Origin: DZBG01 sp049241565
Lineage (GTDB): Bacteria > Bdellovibrionota > Bacteriovoracia > Bacteriovoracales > Bacteriovoracaceae
Reading direction: 5' to 3'
Length of the DNA stretch: 64,000 nucleotides
NCBI GenBank assembly: GCA_049241565.1
Contig: JBMLQL010000011.1
Span: 39,554-103,553, forward strand
Under the pieces are notes generated by a model that was not told the DNA's origin, did no database searches, and was given only the letters and a program-made list of their open reading frames with translations. The position numbers were made by a program, and so were the translations under genes. This document shows, piece by piece, positions 6,998-15,183 of this stretch; position 1 is the stretch's first letter; each line of letters opens with the position of its first letter.

Positions 6998-7948
6998 ATG
7001 GGAAAAATATGGCATTCATTGATGGTTCAGATCCGTATGGTATTCAAAGGAGAAGATTCTAAATTTCTTATTTTCACTGGTATCAAGATCATGGCGATCT
7101 CGATGGTGACCTTTATCTGTTCATTTTATTTTCTTCTCCAGGTTTTAAGGCTCAATTTTGTATTCTTCGAATCAAAAGGATACCCCAAGCTAGAGATTCT
7201 TGAGCAAGCATGGTTTGAGTCTGTTATCGGAGAGTCTTTAGAAAACCTTGTTTATATTTTCTTCTTTCATATCTTCTTATTTTTTATTGGAATTTATGTC
7301 GGACATATTATCTTAAGGCCCTTTCGCGCTATCGGGGAGTACTGCCAGAAGGTGATTGATCAACCTAATGCCGTTTACAAAGTAGATGATTTTTCGACGT
7401 ACAGACTCTTGACTCATTTCTCTGAATTTTTTTTTGAATATTTAAGAGAATCGAGAAAACGTGGAGTAATTCTCGCTAATAGTATTCCTCCTCAGTACAG
7501 TGGTATTCATAAACCCATGCCAGATAGAATCTTCATTTTTCATTTTGTTTTTTTACTGACGATCGTAAGTATCTCTTCAACTGTATTTATTATTGAAACG
7601 ATTAACTCTATCTACTCCAATATGATTGAGCTTGCTCTTACTACACTGAAGTTTGACCCTTCTTTGACAGAGTTTTTTACCAAGCAGAACTTTATCTATG
7701 ATCAGACGGTTTATATTACTATTGGGATGACTGTTATTTTGTACTCTCTTCTAGGGATGCATCTTTACTCTATGGTTTCAGGAGCGGCTTTTGGGATTTT
7801 TGCTACAATGCGCTCTTTCATGAAAGGAAACTATTTTAGTCGAGTACACCTCATTGGTTACTCCTATATTCGTGAGCACACGAGAGTTTTAAACAAGTAC
7901 TTAGACTATATTCAAAATAATTTTGATAAAGAACCGCCAAAAGGTTGA
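6998..7948 (+). CDS. Four-TM membrane protein with two HAMP-like segments
   Basis: A 316-residue inner-membrane protein. Predicted membrane spans lie at about 24-47, 86-108, 178-200 and 238-262. After the second and the fourth span comes a similar cytoplasmic stretch of about 50 residues (beginning RPFRAIGEY and GIFATMRSF, ending FFEYLRES and LDYIQNNF) that looks like a HAMP linker plus short helix. The protein therefore seems to be a tandem duplication of a TM-TM-HAMP unit with no enzymatic output domain. Start ATG 6998 follows a purine-rich stretch. It could be a signalling partner or scaffold; no family assigned. Confidence 0.65.
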   Translation: MGKIWHSLMVQIRMVFKGEDSKFLIFTGIKIMAISMVTFICSFYFLLQVLRLNFVFFESKGYPKLEILEQAWFESVIGESLENLVYIFFFHIFLFFIGIYVGHIILRPFRAIGEYCQKVIDQPNAVYKVDDFSTYRLLTHFSEFFFEYLRESRKRGVILANSIPPQYSGIHKPMPDRIFIFHFVFLLTIVSISSTVFIIETINSIYSNMIELALTTLKFDPSLTEFFTKQNFIYDQTVYITIGMTVILYSLLGMHLYSMVSGAAFGIFATMRSFMKGNYFSRVHLIGYSYIREHTRVLNKYLDYIQNNFDKEPPKG

Positions 7949-8014
7949 AATCCATTCTGTAGAACATTACCATTATGAAGACTAAAGTCTTTGCTATTTA
8001 AAAAGGGAACCACA

Positions 8015-8791
8015 ATGAAAAAAGCGCTACTCATGGTTGCTGTACTTGCTCTTACAGCTTGTACATCAAAAGAAGATCTTAAAAAAGTAATTAAAGAAAA
8101 TCCTGAAATCATCACGGAAGCAATTGAAGCGAACCCTGAAAAATTCATTGATGCTCTTAACAACGCAGTTAAGAAAGCTCAAGAAGGTCAGGGAGCAAAA
8201 CGTGAGGAAGAAGAAAAAAAACAACTTGAAGAATCTTTCAACAACCCACTTGTTGCTGAAATTCGTTCAGATGAAAATTTCCGTGGAAATAAAGATGCTC
8301 CTATTACTCTCATTGAATATTCAGATTTTGAATGTCCATTCTGTTCGCGTGGATTCGCGACGGTGAACGAGCTTCTTGAAAAATACAAAGGGAAAATCCG
8401 TTTTGTTTATAAGCATCTTCCACTTAGCTTTCACCCACAGGCCATGATTGCCTCTCAATATTATGAAGCTATCCGTATTCAGAATGCTGAGAAAGCTTGG
8501 CAATTCCACGATGCGATCTACAAGGATCAGCGTCGTCTTCAGAACGGCGAAAAATTTCTTAAAGAAATCGCTACTAAGCTAAAAGTTGATATGAAGAAAT
8601 TGGCCAAAGATGTAAATTCTGAAGAAGTAACTAAAAGAATTGAGGCTGATATGGCCGAAGCTAGCAAGTTTGGATTCCAAGGAACACCAGGCTTTCTTCT
8701 TAATGGTATCCCAGTAAAAGGGGCTTACCCGACAGCTCACTTCGATTCACTCATCGAAGAGCTTAAAAAACGAGGAAAAGTTTCACTTTAA
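8015..8791 (+). CDS. DsbA-like thioredoxin-fold lipoprotein
   Basis: A thiol oxidoreductase of the DsbA/Thioredoxin_4 type. The 258-residue precursor has a lipobox (LTAC at about residues 14-17), a helical linker with KENPEIITEAIEANPE, and a thioredoxin fold with the active site C107-P-F-C110 and the cis-proline segment GTPGFLLNG near the end. CPFC is common in DsbA-family disulfide oxidants and isomerases. Anchored in the envelope, it would oxidise or isomerise exported cysteine proteins, several of which are coded in this window. ATG 8015 is chosen over TTG 7991 because AAAAGGGA is 6 bases upstream and the signal peptide then starts properly (MKKALL). Confidence 0.88.
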   Translation: MKKALLMVAVLALTACTSKEDLKKVIKENPEIITEAIEANPEKFIDALNNAVKKAQEGQGAKREEEEKKQLEESFNNPLVAEIRSDENFRGNKDAPITLIEYSDFECPFCSRGFATVNELLEKYKGKIRFVYKHLPLSFHPQAMIASQYYEAIRIQNAEKAWQFHDAIYKDQRRLQNGEKFLKEIATKLKVDMKKLAKDVNSEEVTKRIEADMAEASKFGFQGTPGFLLNGIPVKGAYPTAHFDSLIEELKKRGKVSL

Positions 8792-8814
8792 ATAGTTCCG
8801 ACTAGTTAAGTCTG

Positions 8815-8846
8815 AAAAGGGCCTGGGTTTTCCAGGCCCTTTTTTA
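8815..8846 (+). terminator. Rho-independent terminator after the DsbA-like gene
   Basis: Twelve-bp perfect stem AAAAGGGCCTGG/CCAGGCCCTTTT (8815-8826 and 8832-8843), 5-base loop and T-tail. It isolates the gene from the flagellar operon downstream. Confidence 0.92.
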
Positions 8847-8926
8847 TTCCTGGGCCCAATAAAAAACCTCAATGCCAAATTTCTAACATGGAATCGGCAA
8901 ATAATACCCTTCCACCTTTGCTCATC

Positions 8927-8955
8927 TTGCTCATTTTGCCTTAGGTTGCTATAAT
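8927..8955 (+). promoter_or_regulatory. Candidate sigma-70 promoter of the flagellar operon
   Basis: TTGCTC (8927-8932), 17-base spacer, perfect TATAAT (8950-8955), 55 bases before the fliL start and after the previous terminator. It is the only good promoter seen before the fliL-to-fliA block. No sigma-54 -24/-12 pair (GG-N10-GC) was noticed here. Confidence 0.5.
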
Positions 8956-9010
8956 TTTGACAGAGGATCATTCACTTAAAGATCCCTGTTGCTTAGGAAG
9001 GGCAATCTAC

Positions 9011-9559
9011 ATGGCAGACGACAAAACAGCGGCGAGTTCAGGTGCTCCAGTTTCTTCTGGAAAGAATCCGTTCGTAACTATTCTTTTGATTCTTAATATG
9101 GCCGCAATGGGAACTATTGCTTTCTTCCAATATAAATTTATGGAAATGGAAGCCAAACGTCCTGATCTTACTGCTCTTTTAAAAGAACAGAATACAGCGG
9201 CTGTTGATCCTGAAGCAGCAGGTGAGCAAGCAGCAACTGAACAGACCGCAAAGACTGATCAGCTACTTGTTTTAGAGCCTTTTACAGTAAATCTTGCTCA
9301 GGGAGATGGTCCTCGTCGTTATGTACGTTTAGATGCTGTTCTCAGACTTAGTAATGATACTAAACTGGATGAGATTGAAGCACGCAAACCACAAATTAGA
9401 GACTCAATTATTAGTATTTTAAATACCAAAAGACCTGATGATCTTCTGAAGAAAGAAGGTAAGACGTATTTAAAGGAAGAGATTAAAGCATCAATCAATT
9501 CTTTTCTAGTTGATGGAAGAATTGAAGACGTTTTCTATACTAGTTTTCAAATCAACTAA
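9011..9559 (+). CDS. fliL: Flagellar basal-body protein FliL
   Basis: FliL is a single-span inner-membrane protein that surrounds the stators and supports torque. The 182-residue protein has a short cytoplasmic N-terminus, one membrane span at about 20-41, a Glu/Ala-rich linker and a periplasmic domain with the family pattern FTVNL, RYVRLDAVLRL, RKPQIRDSIISIL and a terminal VFYTSFQIN. ATG 9011 is preferred to the upstream TTG at 8957 because AGGAAGGG lies 8 bases before it and FliL N-termini are short. First gene of the operon; fliM follows after 48 bases with its own strong ribosome site. Confidence 0.93.
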   Translation: MADDKTAASSGAPVSSGKNPFVTILLILNMAAMGTIAFFQYKFMEMEAKRPDLTALLKEQNTAAVDPEAAGEQAATEQTAKTDQLLVLEPFTVNLAQGDGPRRYVRLDAVLRLSNDTKLDEIEARKPQIRDSIISILNTKRPDDLLKKEGKTYLKEEIKASINSFLVDGRIEDVFYTSFQIN

Positions 9560-9607
9560 GAACATAGGATTTGTTCTTAAACAATTGATCCCAGGAGGGG
9601 AGAATCT

Positions 9608-10621
9608 ATGGCACAAGTACTGAGCCAGGATGAAGTAGATGCTCTATTAAACGCTGTTAACGATGATGATTCATCGTCGTCATCAGGTAGTGGAGATGGA
9701 GCAGACGGTAATGATGGTTTTGATTCTGTTGAAGAAGCAGATGCCAATATCCAGCCTTACGACCTCACCAATCAAGACCGAGTTATTCGTGGGCGAATGC
9801 CAATCCTCGAGATTATCTACGAGAGATTTATTCGTCAGTTCCGCGTTTCTCTCTCTAACTCTCTCAGGAAAATTTCAACAATCTCAATGATCTCGACAGA
9901 CCTTTTAAAGTTTGGTGAGTTCGTAAATACGCTCCCGATCCCATCTTGCATGTGTATCATGAGATTTAATGAACTTCGTGGTCCTGCTCTTCTTGTTTTT
10001 GAATCAAAACTGGCCTATGCCATCATCGATTCTTATTTTGGTGGAACAGATCGTCCGTTCACAAAAATCGAAGGAAAAGAATTTACTTCAATTGAACTTT
10101 CTTTCATGAGACGAGTGATGGATATGGCCATCAACGATCTTGAAGAAGCTTGGGCCCCTGTACACCGTATTGATGCTCAATACGTAAGAACAGAAATTAA
10201 CCCTCAGTTCGTAGGTGTTGTTCCTCCTTCTGACGTTATTATCACGACAACTCTTGAAGTAGAGTTTGAATCTGCTTCAGGAACAATCATGGTCGTGATT
10301 CCTTACTCAACAATTGAGCCGATTAAGCAAAAACTTTCTTCAAGCTACCAAACAGATAATGATGTCGTTGATACTCTTTGGACTCGTTCAATGACGGAAC
10401 ATGTTCAACATGCTGGGGCCACGGCCATTGTGAAGTTAGGTGAGACTGATATGACGATTGGAGATCTTCTTTCTCTTCAGATTGGAGATATTATTCCTCT
10501 CCATCAAGAGGTTTCAGGAGAGCTAGATCTCGAGATCGAAGATGTTAAAAAACTAAAATGTTTAATTGGTATTTATAAAGGCAATCGTGCCGTCCAAGTG
10601 ACTAGAAGAATTAAAGGATAA
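9608..10621 (+). CDS. fliM: Flagellar motor switch protein FliM
   Basis: FliM forms the C-ring middle and binds phospho-CheY. The 337-residue protein opens with the CheY-binding peptide (LSQDEVDALL, residues 5-14), then a Ser/Asp/Gly-rich tether, the middle CheC-like domain (RFRVSLSNSLRK-type region and YFGGTDRPF) and a C-terminal SpoA domain that pairs with FliN. A very good ribosome site (CAGGAGGGG) precedes ATG 9608. Its stop is 4 bases before the fliN start, so the two switch proteins are made together. Confidence 0.96.
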   Translation: MAQVLSQDEVDALLNAVNDDDSSSSSGSGDGADGNDGFDSVEEADANIQPYDLTNQDRVIRGRMPILEIIYERFIRQFRVSLSNSLRKISTISMISTDLLKFGEFVNTLPIPSCMCIMRFNELRGPALLVFESKLAYAIIDSYFGGTDRPFTKIEGKEFTSIELSFMRRVMDMAINDLEEAWAPVHRIDAQYVRTEINPQFVGVVPPSDVIITTTLEVEFESASGTIMVVIPYSTIEPIKQKLSSSYQTDNDVVDTLWTRSMTEHVQHAGATAIVKLGETDMTIGDLLSLQIGDIIPLHQEVSGELDLEIEDVKKLKCLIGIYKGNRAVQVTRRIKG

Positions 10622-10625
10622 AATC

Positions 10626-10979
10626 ATGGCCGAAGAAATGAGCAATGCTAATCAAGATGCAATTCGTGAACTCGCTGATCAAATCAAAGCGGGGGATGAT
10701 GCTCTTAATAAGTTAAAAATTCAAAACTTTGATTTCATCCTAGATATTCCCCTTAAAGTAAGTGTGGAGCTAGGACGTGCTAAAGTTGTTATCAAAGATC
10801 TTCTTCAATTAGGTCAGGGATCAGTCCTTGAGCTTGATAAGCTTGCAGGAGAGCCGTTAGAGGTTCTCGTGAATGGCAAGCTGGTTGCAAGAGGTGAGGT
10901 GGTTGTTGTGAATGAGAAGTTCGGTATTCGCCTAACTGATATCATTTCACCACTTGAGCGAATTGAGTCTCTTAAGTAA
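10626..10979 (+). CDS. fliN: Flagellar motor switch protein FliN
   Basis: The C-ring base protein, 117 residues: a variable acidic N-terminus of about 35 residues and a complete SpoA domain (LDIPLKVSVELGRAK, then LGQGSVLELDKLAGEP, VNGKLVARGEVVVV and FGIRLTDI). It lies 4 bases after fliM and 24 bases before the chosen fliO start, as in most flagellar operons. Confidence 0.96.
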   Translation: MAEEMSNANQDAIRELADQIKAGDDALNKLKIQNFDFILDIPLKVSVELGRAKVVIKDLLQLGQGSVLELDKLAGEPLEVLVNGKLVARGEVVVVNEKFGIRLTDIISPLERIESLK

Positions 10980-11003
10980 GTATTGGAAAGGATGAGGAAC
11001 ACT

Positions 11004-12206
11004 ATGAAAAAGCTATTAATCGTAACTTTGGCGTTAATGTCACTAGTGGCTAATGCCGGTGTCAAAGTGAACTCACTGGAGCTTAAATCTGCTGGGGCCA
11101 ATGGGTCTGTAGTGATTGGGCTTGCGGGACATTACTCAAAACAACCTGACCTTAAAATCAATGGAGATACTATTGAACTCAGCATCCCTGATGCAGACCA
11201 GTTCACGGCCCATAATAAAAAAAGAACGCTTAATACTAAGCTTGATACATCACTGACAGCAGAAAATAAGAACGGAACAGCAGTCATTAAGGTTCAACTC
11301 CCTTTCTCTCTTGCTGGGAAAAATGACAGTGTCGCTCTGACTTGGAAAAATAATAATATTGAAGTTGTTTTTCCTGTTCAAAAGACCGCGGCCAAACCAG
11401 CTACTACTGCTCCTGCTGCCCCTGCCACAACTACTGCGGCTAAAGGAAACAAAGCAGATGCAGTCGCTGTTTCAACAAAAATTACAAAAGAAGTTCTTGA
11501 TGAAGAATACCTCAATAATCTAGTAAAAGAGCAGAATGGAATTAAGGCCCAAGCTGAAAAAGCAGAAGCTAAAAATCCTCAGGCTGCTCCAGCTCCTGTG
11601 ACCCAAGATAAAGTTGAGGCCAAGCAAGCAGCTGTGTACAGAGAAACTCATATTCGTCAGCCCAATGCGGCCATGGGTAATGGGAATGAGTACTCGTTTG
11701 TAGGATACGCAGTTAAATTTACTGTCTTCCTTGCTCTCGTTCTGGGACTTTTCTACGGAGTTGTTCAGTTGATGAAGCGTGGAGTATTTAAGCGTGGAAA
11801 ACTTGGATTTTTAAATAATTCACAAATGATTGAAGTTTTGAGTACGACTTATATTGCCCCTAAAAGATCTCTCATGGTGGTGAAGGCCCATAAACAAGTT
11901 TTCCTTGTTTCAAGTTCAGAGTCAGGCCTTCAGTTTTTATCTGAAATTACTGATACATCAGGAATTATCAAAGAAACTGAAAAATTTATCACTGGAAATA
12001 ATTTTGATACAAAATTTGATGAGTCAGATGCTGATGACTATATTGATGCTAAGATCAAACTTAAAGAAAATATTATGGAATCAACTCCAATTAAAGAGAA
12101 CACAAATGCACTCGCTAAAGTGAGTGAGGCGACGAAAGATATTGTTAAGTTCTCTGATGAATTGAAGAAGAAAGCTCGTAAATTAAAACCTCTAGAATTT
12201 AACTAG
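11004..12206 (+). CDS. fliO: Flagellar protein FliO, long form with N-terminal periplasmic domain
   Basis: FliO assists assembly of the FliP ring of the export gate. This protein is 400 residues, far longer than the usual 100-150. It has a signal peptide (to ANA at about 18), a beta-rich periplasmic region to about 130 that resembles an AMIN-like domain (GLAGHYSKQPDLKI, DTIELSIPD), a Pro/Ala/Lys linker, one membrane span at about 233-257, then the conserved FliO segment (IEVLSTTYIAPKRSLMVV, FLVSSSESGLQFL) and a charged tail. ATG 11004 is chosen over TTG 10983 because GATGAGGA precedes it and the signal peptide begins there. Position between fliN and fliP supports the call. Confidence 0.85.
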   Translation: MKKLLIVTLALMSLVANAGVKVNSLELKSAGANGSVVIGLAGHYSKQPDLKINGDTIELSIPDADQFTAHNKKRTLNTKLDTSLTAENKNGTAVIKVQLPFSLAGKNDSVALTWKNNNIEVVFPVQKTAAKPATTAPAAPATTTAAKGNKADAVAVSTKITKEVLDEEYLNNLVKEQNGIKAQAEKAEAKNPQAAPAPVTQDKVEAKQAAVYRETHIRQPNAAMGNGNEYSFVGYAVKFTVFLALVLGLFYGVVQLMKRGVFKRGKLGFLNNSQMIEVLSTTYIAPKRSLMVVKAHKQVFLVSSSESGLQFLSEITDTSGIIKETEKFITGNNFDTKFDESDADDYIDAKIKLKENIMESTPIKENTNALAKVSEATKDIVKFSDELKKKARKLKPLEFN

Positions 12207-12226
12207 TCGTTATAAAAAAGGTATCT

Positions 12227-12970
12227 ATGAATTGTTTAGGACGAACAATTCTTCTCATGATTGTAAGCTTGATGAGTTCATCAGCTTTCGCTCAAGCGAC
12301 GAATCTCCCTGGTATCAGTGTCAACTTCGGACAAGGTGTAAACCTTGTTGATACGATTGAAGTCCTCTTATTATTTACAGTTCTCACAATGGCCCCCGCC
12401 ATTATTATTTTGTGTACTTCGTTTACTAGAATTGTGATTGTTCTCTCGTTTATGCGTCAGGCATTGGGAACACAGAATATGCCACCGAATCAGCTCCTCA
12501 TTGGTTTTGCCCTTTTCTTATCAATGTTTGTCATGATGCCTACAGGTAAATCAATTTATGAAAATACCATGAAGCCGTATATGGCCAAACAGATTGATGG
12601 AACAAAAGCTATGGAAGGTTTAGAGAAAGATCTTCGTGCTTTTATGGAAAAGCATGTTCGTAAGGCCGATATTGGTTTGTTTTATGATGTCACAAATACT
12701 GAAGCTCCTCAGGACATTAAGGCCGTGCCTATTCATTATTTGATTCCTTCATTTATTATTTCAGAGCTAAAAACCGCCTTTCAGATTGGTTTTTTACTTT
12801 ATATCCCTTTTATTGTTCTGGATATGGTCGTGGCCTCAGTTCTTATGGCCATGGGGATGATGATGCTTCCACCGATGCTAGTTTCAATGCCTTTTAAGCT
12901 TTTACTTTTTGTTTTAGTGGATGGTTGGCAGTTAGTGACAGGAGCTATTCTCCGGTCGTTTAACACTTAG
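12227..12970 (+). CDS. fliP: Flagellar export gate protein FliP
   Basis: A core subunit of the type III export gate (five copies with FliQ and FliR). The 247 residues include a cleavable signal peptide (SSAFAQA near residue 24), the conserved first span (LLLFTVLTMAPAIIIL), the FTRIVIVLSFMRQALG block, PPNQLLIGFALFLS, and the C-terminal pair of spans with MGMMMLPP and a final DGWQLVTG. Length and motifs are typical. The gene sits 20 bases after fliO and 12 bases before fliQ. Confidence 0.97.
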   Translation: MNCLGRTILLMIVSLMSSSAFAQATNLPGISVNFGQGVNLVDTIEVLLLFTVLTMAPAIIILCTSFTRIVIVLSFMRQALGTQNMPPNQLLIGFALFLSMFVMMPTGKSIYENTMKPYMAKQIDGTKAMEGLEKDLRAFMEKHVRKADIGLFYDVTNTEAPQDIKAVPIHYLIPSFIISELKTAFQIGFLLYIPFIVLDMVVASVLMAMGMMMLPPMLVSMPFKLLLFVLVDGWQLVTGAILRSFNT

Positions 12971-12982
12971 GAGTAGAGTAGT

Positions 12983-13258
12983 ATGGAAAACGAATACGTT
13001 ATCGAGGTTACTCAGCAGGCGATGAAAATCACGCTGATGCTTGCCGCTCCTATGCTTATAGGCGCCCTTGTTGTGGGTGTACTCGTCTCAATTTTTCAAG
13101 CAGTGACTCAGATCCAAGAGCAAACACTTTCATTTATCCCGAAGATTCTTGTGATCGTGGCCGCTCTTGTTATTTTTAGTCCGTGGATGATGGAGACAAT
13201 GACTTCATATACGCGTGAGCTCTTTATCAGCATTCCCGAGCTCGTAAGACGACAGTAG
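12983..13258 (+). CDS. fliQ: Flagellar export gate protein FliQ
   Basis: A 91-residue two-span protein with the family pattern: an amphipathic start, the first span (LMLAAPMLIGALVVGVLVSIFQAVTQI, shown here in part), EQTLSFIPKI, the second span (ILVIVAALVIFSPWMM) and a short tail. It joins FliP and FliR in the gate. GGAGTAGAGTAGT lies before ATG 12983. Five bases separate it from fliR. Confidence 0.96.
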   Translation: MENEYVIEVTQQAMKITLMLAAPMLIGALVVGVLVSIFQAVTQIQEQTLSFIPKILVIVAALVIFSPWMMETMTSYTRELFISIPELVRRQ

Positions 13259-13263
13259 GGTAA

Positions 13264-14046
13264 ATGAATTTTGGCATCGTTAATGAGGTACAATTTTTGG
13301 CCTTTTGGCTCTGCTTCTCTCGTTGGGTAGCAGTTCTTTATCAATTGCCTATTTTCGATAATGCCGTTGTTCCTCAGCTTCTGAAAATCCTTATCAGTGT
13401 TATTCTCAGTTTTACCTTTTTCCCTTTTGTAGAAGGCACGCTAATTGCAGAAGTAAAAGCAGTAGGGGTGGATCAAATATGGTTGCTTACCATGTTTCAT
13501 ACCACGACCGGGCTAATACTTGGATTTTTGGTGAAAAGCATCATGAGTCTCTTTGTAGCTGCCGGTAGCATTTTGACCCAGCAGATCGGTTTTGCTTCTG
13601 TGAACTATTTTGACCCCAGCCAAGCACAGCAAGTGGGTCCTTTTGAGAGAATAGTTGAGTGGACTTTACTGATACTTGTTTTATCTTCTGGGGCCCTCGT
13701 ACCAATGTTTAAGGGAGTTTTGATGTCTTTTCATTCTATCAATTTCTTAAATGCTGATAGATTGTTCAAATCTCCCGAGTATTTTATGTTATTCTTTAAG
13801 TCAGCATTTAGCTCGGCCATACTCCTAGGGGGGCCGCTGATTTTTGCCAACTTACTGATGAACCTTGTTTTTGGAATTGTCGCAAGAACTATTCCTCAAA
13901 TGAATGTGTTGATGGTGAGTTTTGTGGTGAATATCGGAATGGGATTAATTCTCTTCATTGGAATTGCAGAAGAATTTTTCCAAGTTAGTTACGAGCTTTA
14001 TATAGAAAAACTAGGTGTGTGGTTTCAGTTCATCACACAACAATAA
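13264..14046 (+). CDS. fliR: Flagellar export gate protein FliR
   Basis: The 260-residue multi-span gate subunit. Recognisable parts are the first spans with FWLCFSRWVAVLYQLPIF, the QIGFASVNYFDPSQAQQ loop region, and the C-terminal ARTIPQMNVLMVSFVVNIGMG segment (quoted in part) typical of FliR. FliR closes the gate and is often fused or coupled to FlhB, which follows after 24 bases here. Confidence 0.95.
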   Translation: MNFGIVNEVQFLAFWLCFSRWVAVLYQLPIFDNAVVPQLLKILISVILSFTFFPFVEGTLIAEVKAVGVDQIWLLTMFHTTTGLILGFLVKSIMSLFVAAGSILTQQIGFASVNYFDPSQAQQVGPFERIVEWTLLILVLSSGALVPMFKGVLMSFHSINFLNADRLFKSPEYFMLFFKSAFSSAILLGGPLIFANLLMNLVFGIVARTIPQMNVLMVSFVVNIGMGLILFIGIAEEFFQVSYELYIEKLGVWFQFITQQ

Positions 14047-14070
14047 TCTCATAGGGATTTAAGGACCAGG

Positions 14071-15150
14071 ATGGCCGACGAATCTAGCGACGACGAAAAA
14101 ACCGAAGAACCCTCCCAGTATAAGATCGAGGAATCTCGTAAGAAGGGAGACGTTGCTTCATCTAAAGAGCTCAACAGCGTGCTGTTGCTTTCTGGTACCA
14201 TCATGGTTTTAGTCATGAGTGGAGTTTTTGTTTACGAGACTTTCAATGAGTACCTTGACTGGATTTATGTCCAGGATTTCCAAAAAGTTTATACTAAAGA
14301 ATCCATTCAAGACTTTTTTGTCAAAACAGCATGGATGTGTTTAAAGTGCGTGGCCCCCATTTTTGGAGCTTCTATCGCCCTTGGATTTTTTTCTTCGTTT
14401 GCACAAATTGGTTTTCTTTATTCTCCTGAGATTCTTAACCTTGATTGGAATCGAGTGAATCCAATTAGTGGATTCGGAAGACTATTTTCTAAAAAAGCTC
14501 TCGTCGATACTCTCAAGGGTATTTTTAAAGTTACGGTTGTTATTCTTATTACTTATTCTATTTTTAAAGATAATTTTAGCTCATTTATGGGCTTTCTTCA
14601 TACTGATGCCGGGGGAAGTTTAACATTTGGTAAATACCTGATGCTCAAACTAGGTTTCTCTATTCTTTTAGGTCTGGGATTAGTGGCCCTCGCAGATTTC
14701 GCATGGGAAAAGTGGAGCTATCATCAAAAGATGATGATGACTAAACAAGAGGCCAAACAAGAATCAAAAGAGAAGGATGGTAGTCCTGAAGTAAAAAACA
14801 AAATTCGTCAGATTCAGCGCCAAATGGCCACAAAGCGAATGATGGATGATGTGAAAAAAGCTGACGTGATTGTTACCAATCCGACTCATATTAGTGTAGC
14901 ATTGAAGTATGATGGAGAGAAAATGGTTGCCCCATCGGTGGTGGCCAAAGGCTCTGAACATCTGGCCTTAAGAATTAGAGAACTCGCGAAAGAGAATAAT
15001 ATCCCTATCGTTGAGAACGTTATCCTGGCCAGGACACTTTATCAAACAGTGAAAGTGGGGCATGGAGTTCCACGAACATTGTACAAAGCAGTGGCTGAAG
15101 TTTTATCTTTTGTTTATAAATTAAAGAAAAAACGCAAGGCCCTTGAGTAA
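14071..15150 (+). CDS. flhB: Flagellar export switch protein FlhB
   Basis: FlhB controls the switch from hook/rod to filament export. The 359 residues contain the N-terminal TEEPSQYKIEESRKKGDV start, four membrane spans and the cytoplasmic autocleavage domain with N270-P271-T-H (VIVTNPTHISVAL), where self-cleavage occurs between Asn and Pro, followed by the conserved PIVENVILARTLY and GHGVPRTLYKAVAEVL. A complete, normal FlhB. It is 24 bases after fliR and 33 bases before flhA. Confidence 0.97.
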   Translation: MADESSDDEKTEEPSQYKIEESRKKGDVASSKELNSVLLLSGTIMVLVMSGVFVYETFNEYLDWIYVQDFQKVYTKESIQDFFVKTAWMCLKCVAPIFGASIALGFFSSFAQIGFLYSPEILNLDWNRVNPISGFGRLFSKKALVDTLKGIFKVTVVILITYSIFKDNFSSFMGFLHTDAGGSLTFGKYLMLKLGFSILLGLGLVALADFAWEKWSYHQKMMMTKQEAKQESKEKDGSPEVKNKIRQIQRQMATKRMMDDVKKADVIVTNPTHISVALKYDGEKMVAPSVVAKGSEHLALRIRELAKENNIPIVENVILARTLYQTVKVGHGVPRTLYKAVAEVLSFVYKLKKKRKALE

Positions 15151-15183
15151 ATTTTAAAACCCTAGGACGGGGAGAAGTAAACC

